In this document: in pieces, positions 15,366 to 24,870 of the stretch | How positions within the stretch are numbered: position 1 is the stretch's first letter | How the letters are laid out: every line of letters starts with the position of its first letter | Source: Zhongshania aquatica | GTDB taxonomy: Bacteria > Pseudomonadota > Gammaproteobacteria > Pseudomonadales > Spongiibacteraceae | Length of the DNA stretch: 64,000 nucleotides | Reading direction: 5' to 3' | NCBI RefSeq assembly: GCF_027257955.1 | Contig: NZ_JANZNQ010000001.1 | Location: 62,001 to 126,000 of the forward strand | Translations under genes and position numbers: made by a program | The notes under the pieces: model-generated | The model's input: only the letters and a program-made list of their open reading frames with translations | Databases searched by the model: none | Told to the model about the DNA's origin: nothing

Positions 15366-17183
15366 TCAGGGCGCCACACACATTAGGCAATATGCATATA
15401 CGCCACGGCTATCTTTAAGTTGTATTGCGTCACTCCAGGCCGGCAATATGCTATTTAATACCGACATCACAGGCGACGCGGTGAAGGCAGTTTTCACCAT
15501 CACCGACCCTAAAATCAAACGCATCAGCTCTTCCTCTGGACTCAAAGGAAGCATGAGTAAGCGAGTGTTTACCGGGTCTACACCGACCAAACTAGCAGCA
15601 GAATTTACCGCCTGCTGTAAGCCGCCAAGCTTGTCAACCAAGCCCAGTTGCTGCGCATCAATGCCACTCCAAACTCTACCTTCGGCAATCGGTTCAACCT
15701 GCTCAACCAGCTTTTTCCTGCCATCGGCAACGACATTAATAAACCGGCGATAACCATATTCAATACCCGACTGAATAGCGCTGGCGAGAATGGGATCCAA
15801 GGGTAAGTCAGGGCGCAATTTACCTGCAACGGCGGTAGTACCAACGCCGTCTGTGTGAATACCCAAACCTTGCAACATATCGTCTACGCTGGGAAAGGCA
15901 CCAAAAATACCGATAGATCCTGTCAAGGTAGCTGGTGTCGCCCAAATCTCATCGGCACCAGCCGCAATCCAGTAACCACCGGAGGCGGCCATACTCCCCA
16001 TAGACACCACGAGGGGCTTTCCTGATTCTTGCAACTTTTGAAGCTCGGCGCGAATAACTTCGGAGGCAAACGCCGAACCACCACCACTATCTATGCGCAG
16101 CACTAGCGCCTTTATCTGATCATCAAGCCGCGCCTTGCGAATCAGCTTGGCTAGGCTGTCGCCACCAATCGTACCCGATGGCTGCTCGCCATCCACTATA
16201 TTGCCGCTGGCGACTATGATCCCAACAGACTCCTTTACCTCGACCAAAATACTGCGATTTAAGGTGAGGTAATCTCGAAAATAGCTCTGCTGAAAACTTC
16301 CGTCTTTGTTTTCGCCAACCCTTTCTATCAACATCTCTCGCAACATCGGTCGACTAATAATACCGTCCACCAAGCCGTAATCTAATGCCGCCTGCGCCGC
16401 ATCCCCTCCGACCTCAGTCATCACGCGATCTATATGATTAACGTAATTGTCGAATTTAGCCTCGCTTATCCCGCGTCGTGTCACGACGGTATCGCGGTAA
16501 AGCGACCAAAGCTGATCAAGCCATGCTTTGTTAGCTTCCTTGGCGGCATTTGACATATCGTTGCGCAGTAGCGGCTCCACTGCTGACTTAAAATTACCTA
16601 CTTTAAAAACGTGGAATCGAATTTTTAATTTATCAATCGCTTCACGGAAATAATTGCGAATGACCGCGAAACCCTCTAAGCCAACCCCGCCCATATTGTG
16701 AACAAAAATCTGGTCGGCAAAACTCGCTAATAAATATTGATCTTGATCATAATGGCTGGCACTCGCCACCACAGTCTTGCCCGTTTCACGGAATTTTTGA
16801 ATTGCCTCAGACAACTCCATAGTTTTGCTCATACCAATATGAGTTAAACCATCAAGTTGAAGCAGTAACACTTCAATACGCGGATCTTCGCTCGCTAAGT
16901 TCACTGCTTCGATTAAATCTGACAGCAACGTCTCATTCGGCAAACCCTGAGAGCTGAGCTGCGTAAGTGCATCGACAGTCGATAGCTGATCGACCACAAC
17001 ACCCGCTGGCGCAAGAACTAAAACAGCCCGATCTGGAATGGTAACTTCTTGGACCGAGCTAAATATGGCCATAGCAATACTGCCAATAATTACTAGAAAA
17101 ATAATATTTAAAGTCCAGCGTCTCGTGGCGTCGATAAAACCACCCAGCTTGGAAAAAAAACCGCGCTTCTTATTTTCACTCAT
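15366..17183 (-). CDS. sppA: Signal peptide peptidase SppA, 67 kDa type
   Basis: A 605-residue inner membrane serine protease that degrades cleaved signal peptides. One N-terminal membrane segment (about residues 24-43) precedes two tandem S49 domains. The Ser-Lys dyad is visible: Lys199 in VGNFKSAVEP and Ser401 in SMAASGGYW, matching K209 and S409 of E. coli SppA (618 residues). The C-terminal tail ends GVYAYCLMCVAP, the usual end of the family. Its ATG overlaps the upstream DUF2069 stop by 4 bp, so it belongs to the arsC-wrbA-DUF2069-sppA set. Confidence 0.95.
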   Translation of the reverse strand: MSENKKRGFFSKLGGFIDATRRWTLNIIFLVIIGSIAMAIFSSVQEVTIPDRAVLVLAPAGVVVDQLSTVDALTQLSSQGLPNETLLSDLIEAVNLASEDPRIEVLLLQLDGLTHIGMSKTMELSEAIQKFRETGKTVVASASHYDQDQYLLASFADQIFVHNMGGVGLEGFAVIRNYFREAIDKLKIRFHVFKVGNFKSAVEPLLRNDMSNAAKEANKAWLDQLWSLYRDTVVTRRGISEAKFDNYVNHIDRVMTEVGGDAAQAALDYGLVDGIISRPMLREMLIERVGENKDGSFQQSYFRDYLTLNRSILVEVKESVGIIVASGNIVDGEQPSGTIGGDSLAKLIRKARLDDQIKALVLRIDSGGGSAFASEVIRAELQKLQESGKPLVVSMGSMAASGGYWIAAGADEIWATPATLTGSIGIFGAFPSVDDMLQGLGIHTDGVGTTAVAGKLRPDLPLDPILASAIQSGIEYGYRRFINVVADGRKKLVEQVEPIAEGRVWSGIDAQQLGLVDKLGGLQQAVNSAASLVGVDPVNTRLLMLPLSPEEELMRLILGSVMVKTAFTASPVMSVLNSILPAWSDAIQLKDSRGVYAYCLMCVAP

Positions 17184-17578
17184 ACTGCATTATTCTCCTG
17201 CGCCGTCTTAACGCGCCACAATTGTGCCTGCCAACGAATAAACACTGTCGAGCTACAAAACAGCACAACAACCATGGCCAATTCAACATAGTTAAACCAT
17301 ATCGCTAGCGATGATAAAGCTTCGGTTACCGCCATCACAAAGTAAAGCAAGCTGGCGAAGCACATCCACGCAATTGGACGAAGCTGCGCTTTAAACACAC
17401 CAACGGCGAACATTAACATGGGGGCAAGCCGAATCACCCAAATGGTGATACTTGGTTGGCGCCCTTCTTGAACCCAAACCCAAGTACCTAACGTTAAGGT
17501 AATTAAAAAACCGATGTAACTCAGCTTCATAAAAAATCTGGCAAATTCGGTGCGTTTTTCTAATGCGGTCATAACCAC
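17180..17578 (-). CDS. DUF2069 family membrane protein
   Basis: A 132-residue inner membrane protein with four predicted helices (about residues 17-35, 43-62, 68-90 and 95-113). The sequence, including the IRLAPMLMF and YFVMAVTEA segments, fits DUF2069, whose function is unknown. The family commonly follows wrbA in gammaproteobacteria, as here: the gene begins one base after the wrbA stop codon. The start may be ATG 17578 or 17572. It overlaps sppA by 4 bp. Confidence 0.85.
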   Translation of the reverse strand: MVMTALEKRTEFARFFMKLSYIGFLITLTLGTWVWVQEGRQPSITIWVIRLAPMLMFAVGVFKAQLRPIAWMCFASLLYFVMAVTEALSSLAIWFNYVELAMVVVLFCSSTVFIRWQAQLWRVKTAQENNAV

Positions 17579-17579
17579 C

Positions 17580-18248
<669 letters not shown>

Positions 18249-18602
18249 TCAAGACAGCAAAGTCAGCACATTTTCTGGAGGGCGTCCCAATACCGCGCGG
18301 TCACCCTTCACGACGATGGGCCGCTCAATTAACTTAGGCTCGGCTACCATTGCGGCAATTAATTGGTCATCAGATAGTGTTGTGTCGGCAAGACTGCCGT
18401 CTTTATACGCGGCCTCACCTTTGCGCAACAAATCACGGGCGCTAATGCCAAGTTTGGCCAATAAGGTTTTTAGCTGGGTGGCGGACGGCGGTGTTTCAAG
18501 ATATAAAACAACATCTGCTTCCACGCCATTATCGACCAAAATTTGCAACGTTTGTCTGGACTTGGAACAGCGCGGATTGTGGTAAATGGTATACTCGGAC
18601 AT
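18249..18602 (-). CDS. arsC: Arsenate reductase, glutaredoxin-dependent ArsC family
   Basis: A 117-residue ArsC/Spx-fold protein with the catalytic Cys12 in YHNPRCSKSRQTL. The substrate-binding arginines appear in ERPIVVKGDRAVLGRPPENV (about residues 93-112). No arsB, arsR or acr3 gene is nearby, so this is the chromosomal housekeeping YfgD-like version rather than part of an ars resistance operon. It heads the arsC-wrbA-DUF2069-sppA series and is divergent from a TlpA-like gene 88 bp away. Confidence 0.92.
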   Translation of the reverse strand: MSEYTIYHNPRCSKSRQTLQILVDNGVEADVVLYLETPPSATQLKTLLAKLGISARDLLRKGEAAYKDGSLADTTLSDDQLIAAMVAEPKLIERPIVVKGDRAVLGRPPENVLTLLS

Positions 18603-18690
18603 AGCACTCTCTGTCTAACACGGTAATCTTAAAAAGGTTGCTGGCATTATACACGCCGATTACCGTATCGGCCCTGAATCGAGCATTTTG

Positions 18691-19149
18691 ATGAAGACTA
18701 CAGTTCTCCGTTTCACCGCATGTCTAGTATTTTTAGGTTTAGCAGCCTGCAACAAACCGGATTTTAATACACAGTCTGGCAGCGGCGGTAATTTCGCCCA
18801 AGACAAATGGCTTATCGTAAATTACTGGGCGACATGGTGCGGCCCCTGTCGCGACGAAATTCCTGCACTCAATGAGTTTACCGCCCGACGCAGCGACGTC
18901 GAAGTGTATGGGGTTAACTACGACAATTTAACCGGTGAAGCCTTACAAGAGGCCATTGCAGAAATGGGGATTGAATTCGACTCTATGCTTGCCGACCCAG
19001 CGCCACAGCTAAACATACCCCGCCCACGCGTACTGCCAACCACCCTGTTAATCGGCCCTGACGGTGATTTAAAAGCGACCTTAACAGGGCCGCAAACAGC
19101 GGACACCCTTAGTGCGGCAATAACGCAGGCAGACGCATCAGCGCCATAA
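18691..19149 (+). CDS. TlpA-like thioredoxin-fold lipoprotein
   Basis: A 152-residue envelope thioredoxin. The signal peptide ends in a lipobox, GLAAC with Cys20 as the lipidated residue, and the redox site is W49-C50-G-P-C53 inside NYWATWCGPC. A cis-Pro loop (VLPTTLLI) follows. The ATG at 18691 is preferred to the TTG directly before it at 18688. Such proteins reduce periplasmic disulfides or serve cytochrome c maturation. Its last 12 bases overlap the convergent dioxygenase gene. Confidence 0.88.
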   Translation: MKTTVLRFTACLVFLGLAACNKPDFNTQSGSGGNFAQDKWLIVNYWATWCGPCRDEIPALNEFTARRSDVEVYGVNYDNLTGEALQEAIAEMGIEFDSMLADPAPQLNIPRPRVLPTTLLIGPDGDLKATLTGPQTADTLSAAITQADASAP

Positions 19150-19962
19150 AAATCCGCTTACCCGCACCCCCATCATGTCATCGTTAAACACCAGCTCCGC
19201 AGCGGAGCTGGACTCTGCCGCCAACCCAAAACACACATGTAATGGCAGCAAATGCTCTTCGCGGGGATGACTAAATCGCGCCTGCGGTGCAGCAGTCCAA
19301 TTAATCAAACGGGATGCTCGCTCATCTGCACTCAAGGCGTCACTGCTACAGGTTTCCACCAACCAATGATCGAACTCAATAGCGCGACTGACTGCATCGG
19401 AATGTGAAAATGCGCGCAGATTATGAAACGACAGTCCCGAGCCAATGACCAAAACATTCTGTTCGCGAAGTTTACGCAGCGCAATCCCCATTGCGATATG
19501 CGCTGCTGGATCGAGTGAATTGAGCAGCGACAGCTGAACACATGGAATATCAGCAGCGGGATACATGAGGGTAAGCGGTACAAACATGCCGTGGTCGTAA
19601 CCCCTAGCGGGATCAATGTGGGCAGATATTCCCGCCTCACACAGCAGGTCACACACTTTAGTGGCTAAATCAGGGCTGCCCGGCGCGGGGTATTGAAGCC
19701 GGTAACTCTCCTCTGGAAAACCGCTATAATCGAAAATCAAGGCGGGATTCTTAGCGCCGGTCACTGTGGCTTGGGCAGTTTCCCAGTGCGCGCTAACCAT
19801 CAAGATAGCCGAAGGCTTGCCCAGTTTCGGAGAAACACCCTTTAAAAACGCGGTGAGTTGACGGTGACCCGGCTCACCGAGCAAAGGCAGTGGCCCACCA
19901 CCGTGGGGAATAAATAATACCGGCGCCAAGTCCGCCTTGCCCGTGAATCGCTCCGTTGTCAC
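19138..19962 (-). CDS. DODA-type extradiol aromatic ring-opening dioxygenase (class III, LigB-like)
   Basis: A 274-residue homologue of plant 4,5-DOPA dioxygenase and E. coli YgiD. Metal ligands expected in the family are visible: His in FIPHGGGPLPLL (about residue 20), His in LMVSAHWETAQA (about residue 58), the YDHGMFVPLTLMYP motif (about residues 122-135) and His in SGLSFHNLRAF. It should use non-haem iron or zinc to open catecholic rings; the natural bacterial substrate is usually unknown. It overlaps the TlpA-like gene tail to tail by 12 bp. Confidence 0.9.
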   Translation of the reverse strand: MTTERFTGKADLAPVLFIPHGGGPLPLLGEPGHRQLTAFLKGVSPKLGKPSAILMVSAHWETAQATVTGAKNPALIFDYSGFPEESYRLQYPAPGSPDLATKVCDLLCEAGISAHIDPARGYDHGMFVPLTLMYPAADIPCVQLSLLNSLDPAAHIAMGIALRKLREQNVLVIGSGLSFHNLRAFSHSDAVSRAIEFDHWLVETCSSDALSADERASRLINWTAAPQARFSHPREEHLLPLHVCFGLAAESSSAAELVFNDDMMGVRVSGFLWR

Positions 19963-20002
19963 TTAAATCACCATCCGTCGTCTCATCAATCTAGCCGTTA
20001 CG

Positions 20003-20530
20003 TCATTGTGGTTTCGAGGCCGCCAGCGCCGACTGCCAAAAAGTAAACATCTGATCGCTATACGCAACCAACACAATCTCATCAATCAGCGAGTCATTAG
20101 CGCCTAGCGCGAGACAGGCACGCAAAGTCTTAACCGCAATGTGGGTTGCAGCTTCATGGGGATAGCCATAAACACCGCAGCTAATGGCCGGGAATGCCAG
20201 AGATCGAATACCCTTCTCAACCGCAATTTCAACACAACGCTGATAGCAGGACGCTAATAACTCAGATTCATTCTCTCGGCCACCATGCCAAATAGGGCCA
20301 ACGGTGTGAATGACATAGTTTGCTGGCAGCAAAAAACCAGGACTGAGCTTAGCGTCACCAGTGTCACAGCCTTTCAAACCTCGGCAATATGCCAATAGCT
20401 CCGGCCCCGCAGCAGCATGAATAGCGCCATCTACCCCACCACCGCCGAGCAAACTATTATTCGCCGCATTCACAATGGCATCTACCGCCACGCTGCAAAT
20501 ATCACCTTTGAAAACTCTGAATATTGTCAC
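20003..20530 (-). CDS. Macrodomain protein, O-acetyl-ADP-ribose deacetylase-like
   Basis: A 175-residue stand-alone macrodomain of the YmdB type. The ADP-ribose-binding signature [20 protein letters not shown] (residues 16-35) and the phosphate loop [12 protein letters not shown] (about residue 114) are intact. Such enzymes deacetylate O-acetyl-ADP-ribose and remove ADP-ribose from acidic residues; E. coli YmdB also influences RNase III. Length is typical. It lies 22 bp downstream of a lipase-like gene on the same strand. Confidence 0.93.
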   Translation of the reverse strand: MTIFRVFKGDICSVAVDAIVNAANNSLLGGGGVDGAIHAAAGPELLAYCRGLKGCDTGDAKLSPGFLLPANYVIHTVGPIWHGGRENESELLASCYQRCVEIAVEKGIRSLAFPAISCGVYGYPHEAATHIAVKTLRACLALGANDSLIDEIVLVAYSDQMFTFWQSALAASKPQ

Positions 20531-20552
20531 TCACGCCTCATTCTGGTTTCAA

Positions 20553-21803
20553 CTAGGCTTTAACATTTTCGCTGCGGGCCATAAATGCTAATAGGATTTG
20601 ATAGACCTTGGGATCATTCAGTAAGTCCATGTGGTTTATCCCCCGCCCCAGCCATCGGTTCGTGGCTGCAAAACCTAAATTATACTGAGGGTTTCGATGC
20701 TCCCCGAAGGCACTCTCTACCGTCACCAAGCCATCACCAAGGAGATCATCACTGAAGTTTTCGACATCGCCAATAGTCGTTGCCGCGATCGCATAACAAG
20801 GCACGGTTTTAGGTAGAGCGACTAATTGCCGCTGATCACCCGCCATATCAAAACGATCGCTGCTATGCCAATCCTCATCGATCACATTGCCGTAACGCAA
20901 GTCCGTAATACCGCTACTGCGAATTTTTCCTAGGCGGGAAAACGGCGCGCTAAACGGGTTGCTGTCTAAAATAACATCGATCCAATTGCCGCCGCGCTCC
21001 AACAAGGCACCGTGATGAGGTGTACCCAAAAACACTAATTTATGTAGCTGTGTTGTCCACGCGTGACCACTAAGCTCACCATAATAGTAGGCACTGCGCG
21101 ACACCAAGCCGCCCATACTATGGGCTACTATGCGCAATTCCGCTGGACAGGGTGATTGCGCCATGAAGAGATTGAGTAGCTCAGCCAACTGCCGGCCATT
21201 TTCAGATACGTGTAGTCCGGTATTATAACGAAGGTATATTGGCGTAAATCCTAAATCCCGCGCCAGCGCTTCGCCGTGATCATGCCCGCGGCGGCGCCAC
21301 TGTGTATCACCCATGCACAAACCGTGAACGAATAAAGCCACACGGCCATTGGCCTGCGCCATAAATGCGGAATAATCATCAGTAGAAAGGGATTTACCAT
21401 TGCAGCGAAGACGCATAGTTATCGCCAGCGGATTTTGTTTTCTGGCGAGGTGGTCTCCCAAGACGCCGTTAAGCGCGGACACAACAGCATCTCTGCCAGG
21501 TGAGGTTTCGTGCTCACCGATCGATGCGGTCAAACGACGAATTAAGGCGTCTAAACCCAACCCGACCATACCATTGATACCGCGAATACTTTTATAAACA
21601 AGGCCCGTTAAACCGCGAGTACGAACAGGAGGTTTTGCTCCACCACCAAGGGCATCGTCAATCGGCCCCTCTAAAATACCGCCCACGTTAATAATAGCGT
21701 GGTGCAAGCCTTCGGCAATATCTGTCACACCCGCAATTGCATCAATGGTTAGCCGGCCCACACCTAAAAGGTCGGTGGAATGCTTTATGACAGATTTCGG
21801 CAT
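20553..21803 (-). CDS. Alpha/beta hydrolase, PGAP1/lipase-like
   Basis: A 416-residue cytoplasmic protein; the alpha/beta hydrolase core starts after about 120 residues of a poorly conserved N-terminal region. The oxyanion strand VALFVHGLCMGDTQW and the nucleophile elbow AHSMGGLVSRSAY (Ser about residue 229) are clear, as is VFLGTPHHGA, usual in PGAP1-like esterases. The ATG at 21803 is chosen over the one at 21830 because a GGTGAG precedes it. The N-terminal part contains repeated ADALGGGAK-like glycine stretches. Substrate unknown. Confidence 0.8.
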   Translation of the reverse strand: MPKSVIKHSTDLLGVGRLTIDAIAGVTDIAEGLHHAIINVGGILEGPIDDALGGGAKPPVRTRGLTGLVYKSIRGINGMVGLGLDALIRRLTASIGEHETSPGRDAVVSALNGVLGDHLARKQNPLAITMRLRCNGKSLSTDDYSAFMAQANGRVALFVHGLCMGDTQWRRRGHDHGEALARDLGFTPIYLRYNTGLHVSENGRQLAELLNLFMAQSPCPAELRIVAHSMGGLVSRSAYYYGELSGHAWTTQLHKLVFLGTPHHGALLERGGNWIDVILDSNPFSAPFSRLGKIRSSGITDLRYGNVIDEDWHSSDRFDMAGDQRQLVALPKTVPCYAIAATTIGDVENFSDDLLGDGLVTVESAFGEHRNPQYNLGFAATNRWLGRGINHMDLLNDPKVYQILLAFMARSENVKA

Positions 21804-21970
21804 GTGTTTCTCACCAAAGAAGGTTGGCATTTAGCCAAAAACTCACCAAGAAAGTACATGGTGAAACAATTCATCATAAAAGCAGGCTTATCAGACGCGG
21901 ATCGTGCGCTCAGTACCAAATACCAAGCACAGATAGAGGTGGCCACTAAACAGAATACGAATGCTCGCAG

Positions 21971-22237
21971 TTAAACACCAATACTGGCGAGCTTAACCAT
22001 AATGTCCTTTAAAATGCCTGCGACCGTCGGGTGTTCTACTTCAAAGTTCGAAACCAGTTCCTCAAGACGATCCTGCAAGCTTGTATCATCAAGCACAAAC
22101 TGTGGCCCAACGCCTAGTTCACGATCTATATCATCGACCAAGGCATGTAATTTAGCGCGGTTACCATCATCGACTGGAAGTGCATCGATTTCGGCCTGAA
22201 GCTTGCCCAACTGTTGGTGTATTTGCTTTGGATCCAT
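21971..22237 (-). CDS. DUF4404 family small protein
   Basis: An 88-residue acidic, helical protein. It begins with MDPKQIHQQLGKLQAEIDAL and contains LHALVDDIDRELG and a C-terminal FEVEHPTVAGILKDIM segment, all of which match my memory of DUF4404. The function is unknown. Coiled-coil propensity is high in the first half. It precedes the lipase-like gene on the minus strand with a gap of 167 bp. Confidence 0.78.
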   Translation of the reverse strand: MDPKQIHQQLGKLQAEIDALPVDDGNRAKLHALVDDIDRELGVGPQFVLDDTSLQDRLEELVSNFEVEHPTVAGILKDIMVKLASIGV

Positions 22238-22313
22238 TGTCGTTCTCCACTACGTTAACCCAAAGCATAGCAAGTCTGTTTCCATACGCACAACAACAGA
22301 ATAAATTCGCGCC

Positions 22314-22790
22314 TCAATGGCAGCTATGTTTCAACAGGCGCATGCTCTCTTGGAAGCATGCTTGCAACATCTCTTCTTCACCCGCTGATTCATAGTGGCG
22401 CGACAGCATCTGCAGGGAAATCTCCACATTGCGTCGCAATGATAGCGTCCTTCCCTGAGGGCTTCTCAGGACTTTAAGCAAATGATGATGCACGGCCAGT
22501 AAACAGTGGCGCTGTAGAGATGTATCTTGGCAACGCCCGAAACACTCTGCTAAAAAATGCCCCGACACCATATAGCGGTCAATATTACTGATGTCTGGCC
22601 GTTCATTGCCCGCCAATAACATCTCACTTAATTCGAAACTGCAGCCGAGGTACTTAAGTGCGGTATGCCAATCGCGCTGCGCAAATGCGTCGCGGCCCGC
22701 TTCCATCCACTCATCCCAACGATTCTCTGCCACGACTCGGCTTCTCCTCAATTGTTGGCGATGTGTTGAACACAAGAATTGCAACGCCAT
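22314..22790 (-). CDS. Hypothetical protein behind a Fur box
   Basis: A 158-residue, helix-rich, soluble protein with many His and Cys residues, including C7, H10, a HHHLLKVL segment (about residues 101-108) and a C-terminal HSCH. A middle segment (WHTALKYLGCSFELSEMLL) reads like a TPR-type helical pair. I do not recognise the family. A perfect Fur operator lies 36 bp upstream of the start, so it should be expressed under iron starvation. Fur-linked small proteins of this kind occur near fumC-sodA in pseudomonads, but neither gene is here. Confidence 0.65.
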   Translation of the reverse strand: MALQFLCSTHRQQLRRSRVVAENRWDEWMEAGRDAFAQRDWHTALKYLGCSFELSEMLLAGNERPDISNIDRYMVSGHFLAECFGRCQDTSLQRHCLLAVHHHLLKVLRSPQGRTLSLRRNVEISLQMLSRHYESAGEEEMLQACFQESMRLLKHSCH

Positions 22791-22825
22791 AGTAAGCTCC
22801 TTAAATTGAAATCACGATCAATACT

Positions 22826-22846
22826 AAATGATAATCATTATCATTT
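22826..22846. promoter_or_regulatory. Fur box
   Basis: The sequence is a perfect 10-1-10 inverted repeat (AAATGATAAT, C, ATTATCATTT). It contains GATAATCATTATC and matches the classical 19-bp Fur operator at nearly every position. It lies between the divergent hypothetical gene (start 22790) and the SDR gene (start 22978); the shorter distance favours control of the hypothetical gene, though both could be affected. Confidence 0.88.
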
Positions 22847-22977
22847 AAAGAGTTCAGTTCAATTAATTATGCTCTTAGCCATTACCCATAAAAGACCACG
22901 CCAAAGACCGATTTAGCCATTGACCAGAACGGCAGGGATTCGCGAGACTGAAAAAATTAAAATAATAGGATCAAACT

Positions 22978-23772
22978 ATGAATATTCAGCAACTATTCTC
23001 ACTTAACGGCGACGTCGCATTAGTTACCGGCGCCGGACGGGGCATTGGTAGAGCCATCGCCATTGCATTCGCCCAAGCGGGAGCCTCTGTCATATGCGCT
23101 GCCAGAACACAGGCCGACATTGACGAGACCTCAGCACTTTGCCAAGCCGCATTGCGCGACTATCATCCCGAAAGCGACGCCACCGCCATCGCCGTGATGT
23201 GCGATGTCAGTGACGAAAGCGCCCTAGAAAACATAGTTGACGTCAGTATTCAAACCTTTAGCAAAATAAGTATTCTGGTAAACAATGCTGGCGGCGCCTA
23301 TCCTAACGACCCCCTTAAAACGACGGCAAAAACCTTTAATCGCGATTTCAACTTCAATGTAACCAGCGCCTTCAATCTCACTCGCCTATGCCATCCCTAT
23401 TTACAGCAGAGTCAAGGCAGAGTGATCAATATCATCTCGGCCTCATCCCGCTACTCCCAGGCTGGCTTTAGTAGCTATGGCACCGCTAAAGCGGCACTGG
23501 AGCAACTCACTAAATTGTTGGCAGCAGACTTCGCACCCACCATTCGCGTCAATGGCATTTCGCCGGGCACGATCTTAACGGAGGCGCTGGGTCAGTATTT
23601 AAATGATGAGGTTCAAGAAAAAATGACCGCCTTAACACCCATGAAGGCATTGGGCGAGCCGCAAGATATTGCTGCCGCTGCACTCTACCTAGCGTCCTCA
23701 GCCTCGCGTTGGGTCACTGGCAAAATCATAGAAGTGGATGGCGGCGCCGAATCGACTACCTGGCCGTTCTAA
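22978..23772 (+). CDS. Short-chain dehydrogenase/reductase, FabG-like
   Basis: A 264-residue classical SDR. The Rossmann motif is T17-G-A-G-R-G-I-G24, the structural NNAGG is present, and the catalytic Tyr167-x3-Lys171 lies in FSSYGTAKAALEQLT with the serine about 13 residues before. The C-terminal SRWVTGKIIEVDGG is typical of the FabG/gluconate 5-dehydrogenase branch. AGGA lies 9 bases upstream of the ATG. Cofactor and substrate are not determined; no fatty acid synthesis genes are adjacent. Confidence 0.9.
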   Translation: MNIQQLFSLNGDVALVTGAGRGIGRAIAIAFAQAGASVICAARTQADIDETSALCQAALRDYHPESDATAIAVMCDVSDESALENIVDVSIQTFSKISILVNNAGGAYPNDPLKTTAKTFNRDFNFNVTSAFNLTRLCHPYLQQSQGRVINIISASSRYSQAGFSSYGTAKAALEQLTKLLAADFAPTIRVNGISPGTILTEALGQYLNDEVQEKMTALTPMKALGEPQDIAAAALYLASSASRWVTGKIIEVDGGAESTTWPF

Positions 23773-23953
23773 ACGGTCGTCAAATTCTCCTTTCGACAAA
23801 ATTAAGCCCATATCCTATCGACTGAGAGCGCCGCCACTTTGGATGGTGGCGCATCGACGTGTATAATTGTTCCTGATTTTATCTGCTGACCTACTCATTT
23901 CATTGACCAACACGTCAGCGTTCACCTCAATTCATTCCATCAGGACAAAATAT

Positions 23954-24778
23954 ATGGATTCCAAAGTAGTGCAGGAATTAATCGAGCAATATGCACCCGA
24001 AGCGGCAGCAATCGGGATTCGCGCAGCAAGTGCACTAGCCATGATATTACTAGGCTATTGGGCGGCAAAATTCATCTCAGGCATTACCCGCAAGGCAATG
24101 GAAAAGCGCAGTATAGATGCCACGCTAACTAATTTTATTGTTAAATTAGTGTTCTGCATTATTTTCGCCTTAGCGGCGATTCCAGCCTTAGCACACGCAG
24201 GCATTCAAACAGCCTCTGTTATTGCCGCTTTAGGTGCCGCAGGTTTAGCCGTTGGCTTAGCACTGCAAGGCTCACTAGCCAACTTTGCCGCTGGTGTACT
24301 TCTGATTGCCTTCCGCCCTTGCCGTGTCGGCGACTGGGTTGACGCGGGGGGATGCTCAGGCACAGTAGAAAGTGTGAGTTTATTCTCTACTATTTTGCTA
24401 ACTGGCGATTACAAACGCATTGTTATTCCAAACTCGCAAGTCATGTCAGACGCCATCACTAATTACAGTGTTATGCCTCGTCGCCGCATCGATTTAGTGG
24501 TGGGAATTTCCTACGACGCGGATATGCGCGTTGCCAAAGAAATTCTAAAAAAACTGGTTGAAGCCGACGAACGTATCCTTAAAGATCCCGCACCAACAAT
24601 CGCGGTATCTGAGCTTGGTGACTCATCAGTCAATTTAGTGTGCCGCCCGTGGGTGGCTACATCCGACTACTGGCCAACACGTTGGAAATTAACCGAAGAC
24701 ATCAAAAATGAATTCGATGCCGCCGGTGTAGGTATCCCCTACCCACAAATGGACGTACATTTCCACAAGCAAGCATAA
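23954..24778 (+). CDS. mscS: Small-conductance mechanosensitive channel MscS
   Basis: A 274-residue inner membrane channel that opens under hypo-osmotic tension. Three membrane helices span about residues 20-40, 60-80 and 85-115; TM3 has the glycine/alanine pattern GAAGLAVGLALQGSLANFAAG, almost the same as E. coli MscS (286 residues), followed by the beta-domain with VVIPNSQ-like IVIPNSQVM and the terminal PYPQMDVHF. The ATG at 23954 with AGGA 8 bases upstream is preferred to a longer reading frame from 23867, because it gives the normal N-terminus. Confidence 0.93.
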   Translation: MDSKVVQELIEQYAPEAAAIGIRAASALAMILLGYWAAKFISGITRKAMEKRSIDATLTNFIVKLVFCIIFALAAIPALAHAGIQTASVIAALGAAGLAVGLALQGSLANFAAGVLLIAFRPCRVGDWVDAGGCSGTVESVSLFSTILLTGDYKRIVIPNSQVMSDAITNYSVMPRRRIDLVVGISYDADMRVAKEILKKLVEADERILKDPAPTIAVSELGDSSVNLVCRPWVATSDYWPTRWKLTEDIKNEFDAAGVGIPYPQMDVHFHKQA

Positions 24779-24799
24779 TCGTCGCTGCTCGCGGTCAAA

Positions 24800-24825
24800 A
24801 GAGAGCCGGCAACACTGGGCTCTCT
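24800..24825 (+). terminator. Hairpin after mscS
   Basis: An 8-bp inverted repeat (AGAGAGCC / GGCTCTCT) with a 10-base loop lies 22 bp after the mscS stop. The following bases (ACCTTC) are only slightly T-rich, so it may be a weak or Rho-assisted terminator. Confidence 0.45.
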
Positions 24826-24870
24826 ACCTTCAACACGCTGTATTTATTAATCTGCAAGAAAAGGGACATC

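Noticed and set aside
21780-21974. 64-codon plus-strand frame between the lipase-like gene and DUF4404
   Set aside because: It overlaps the lipase start and no ribosome site or family supports it.
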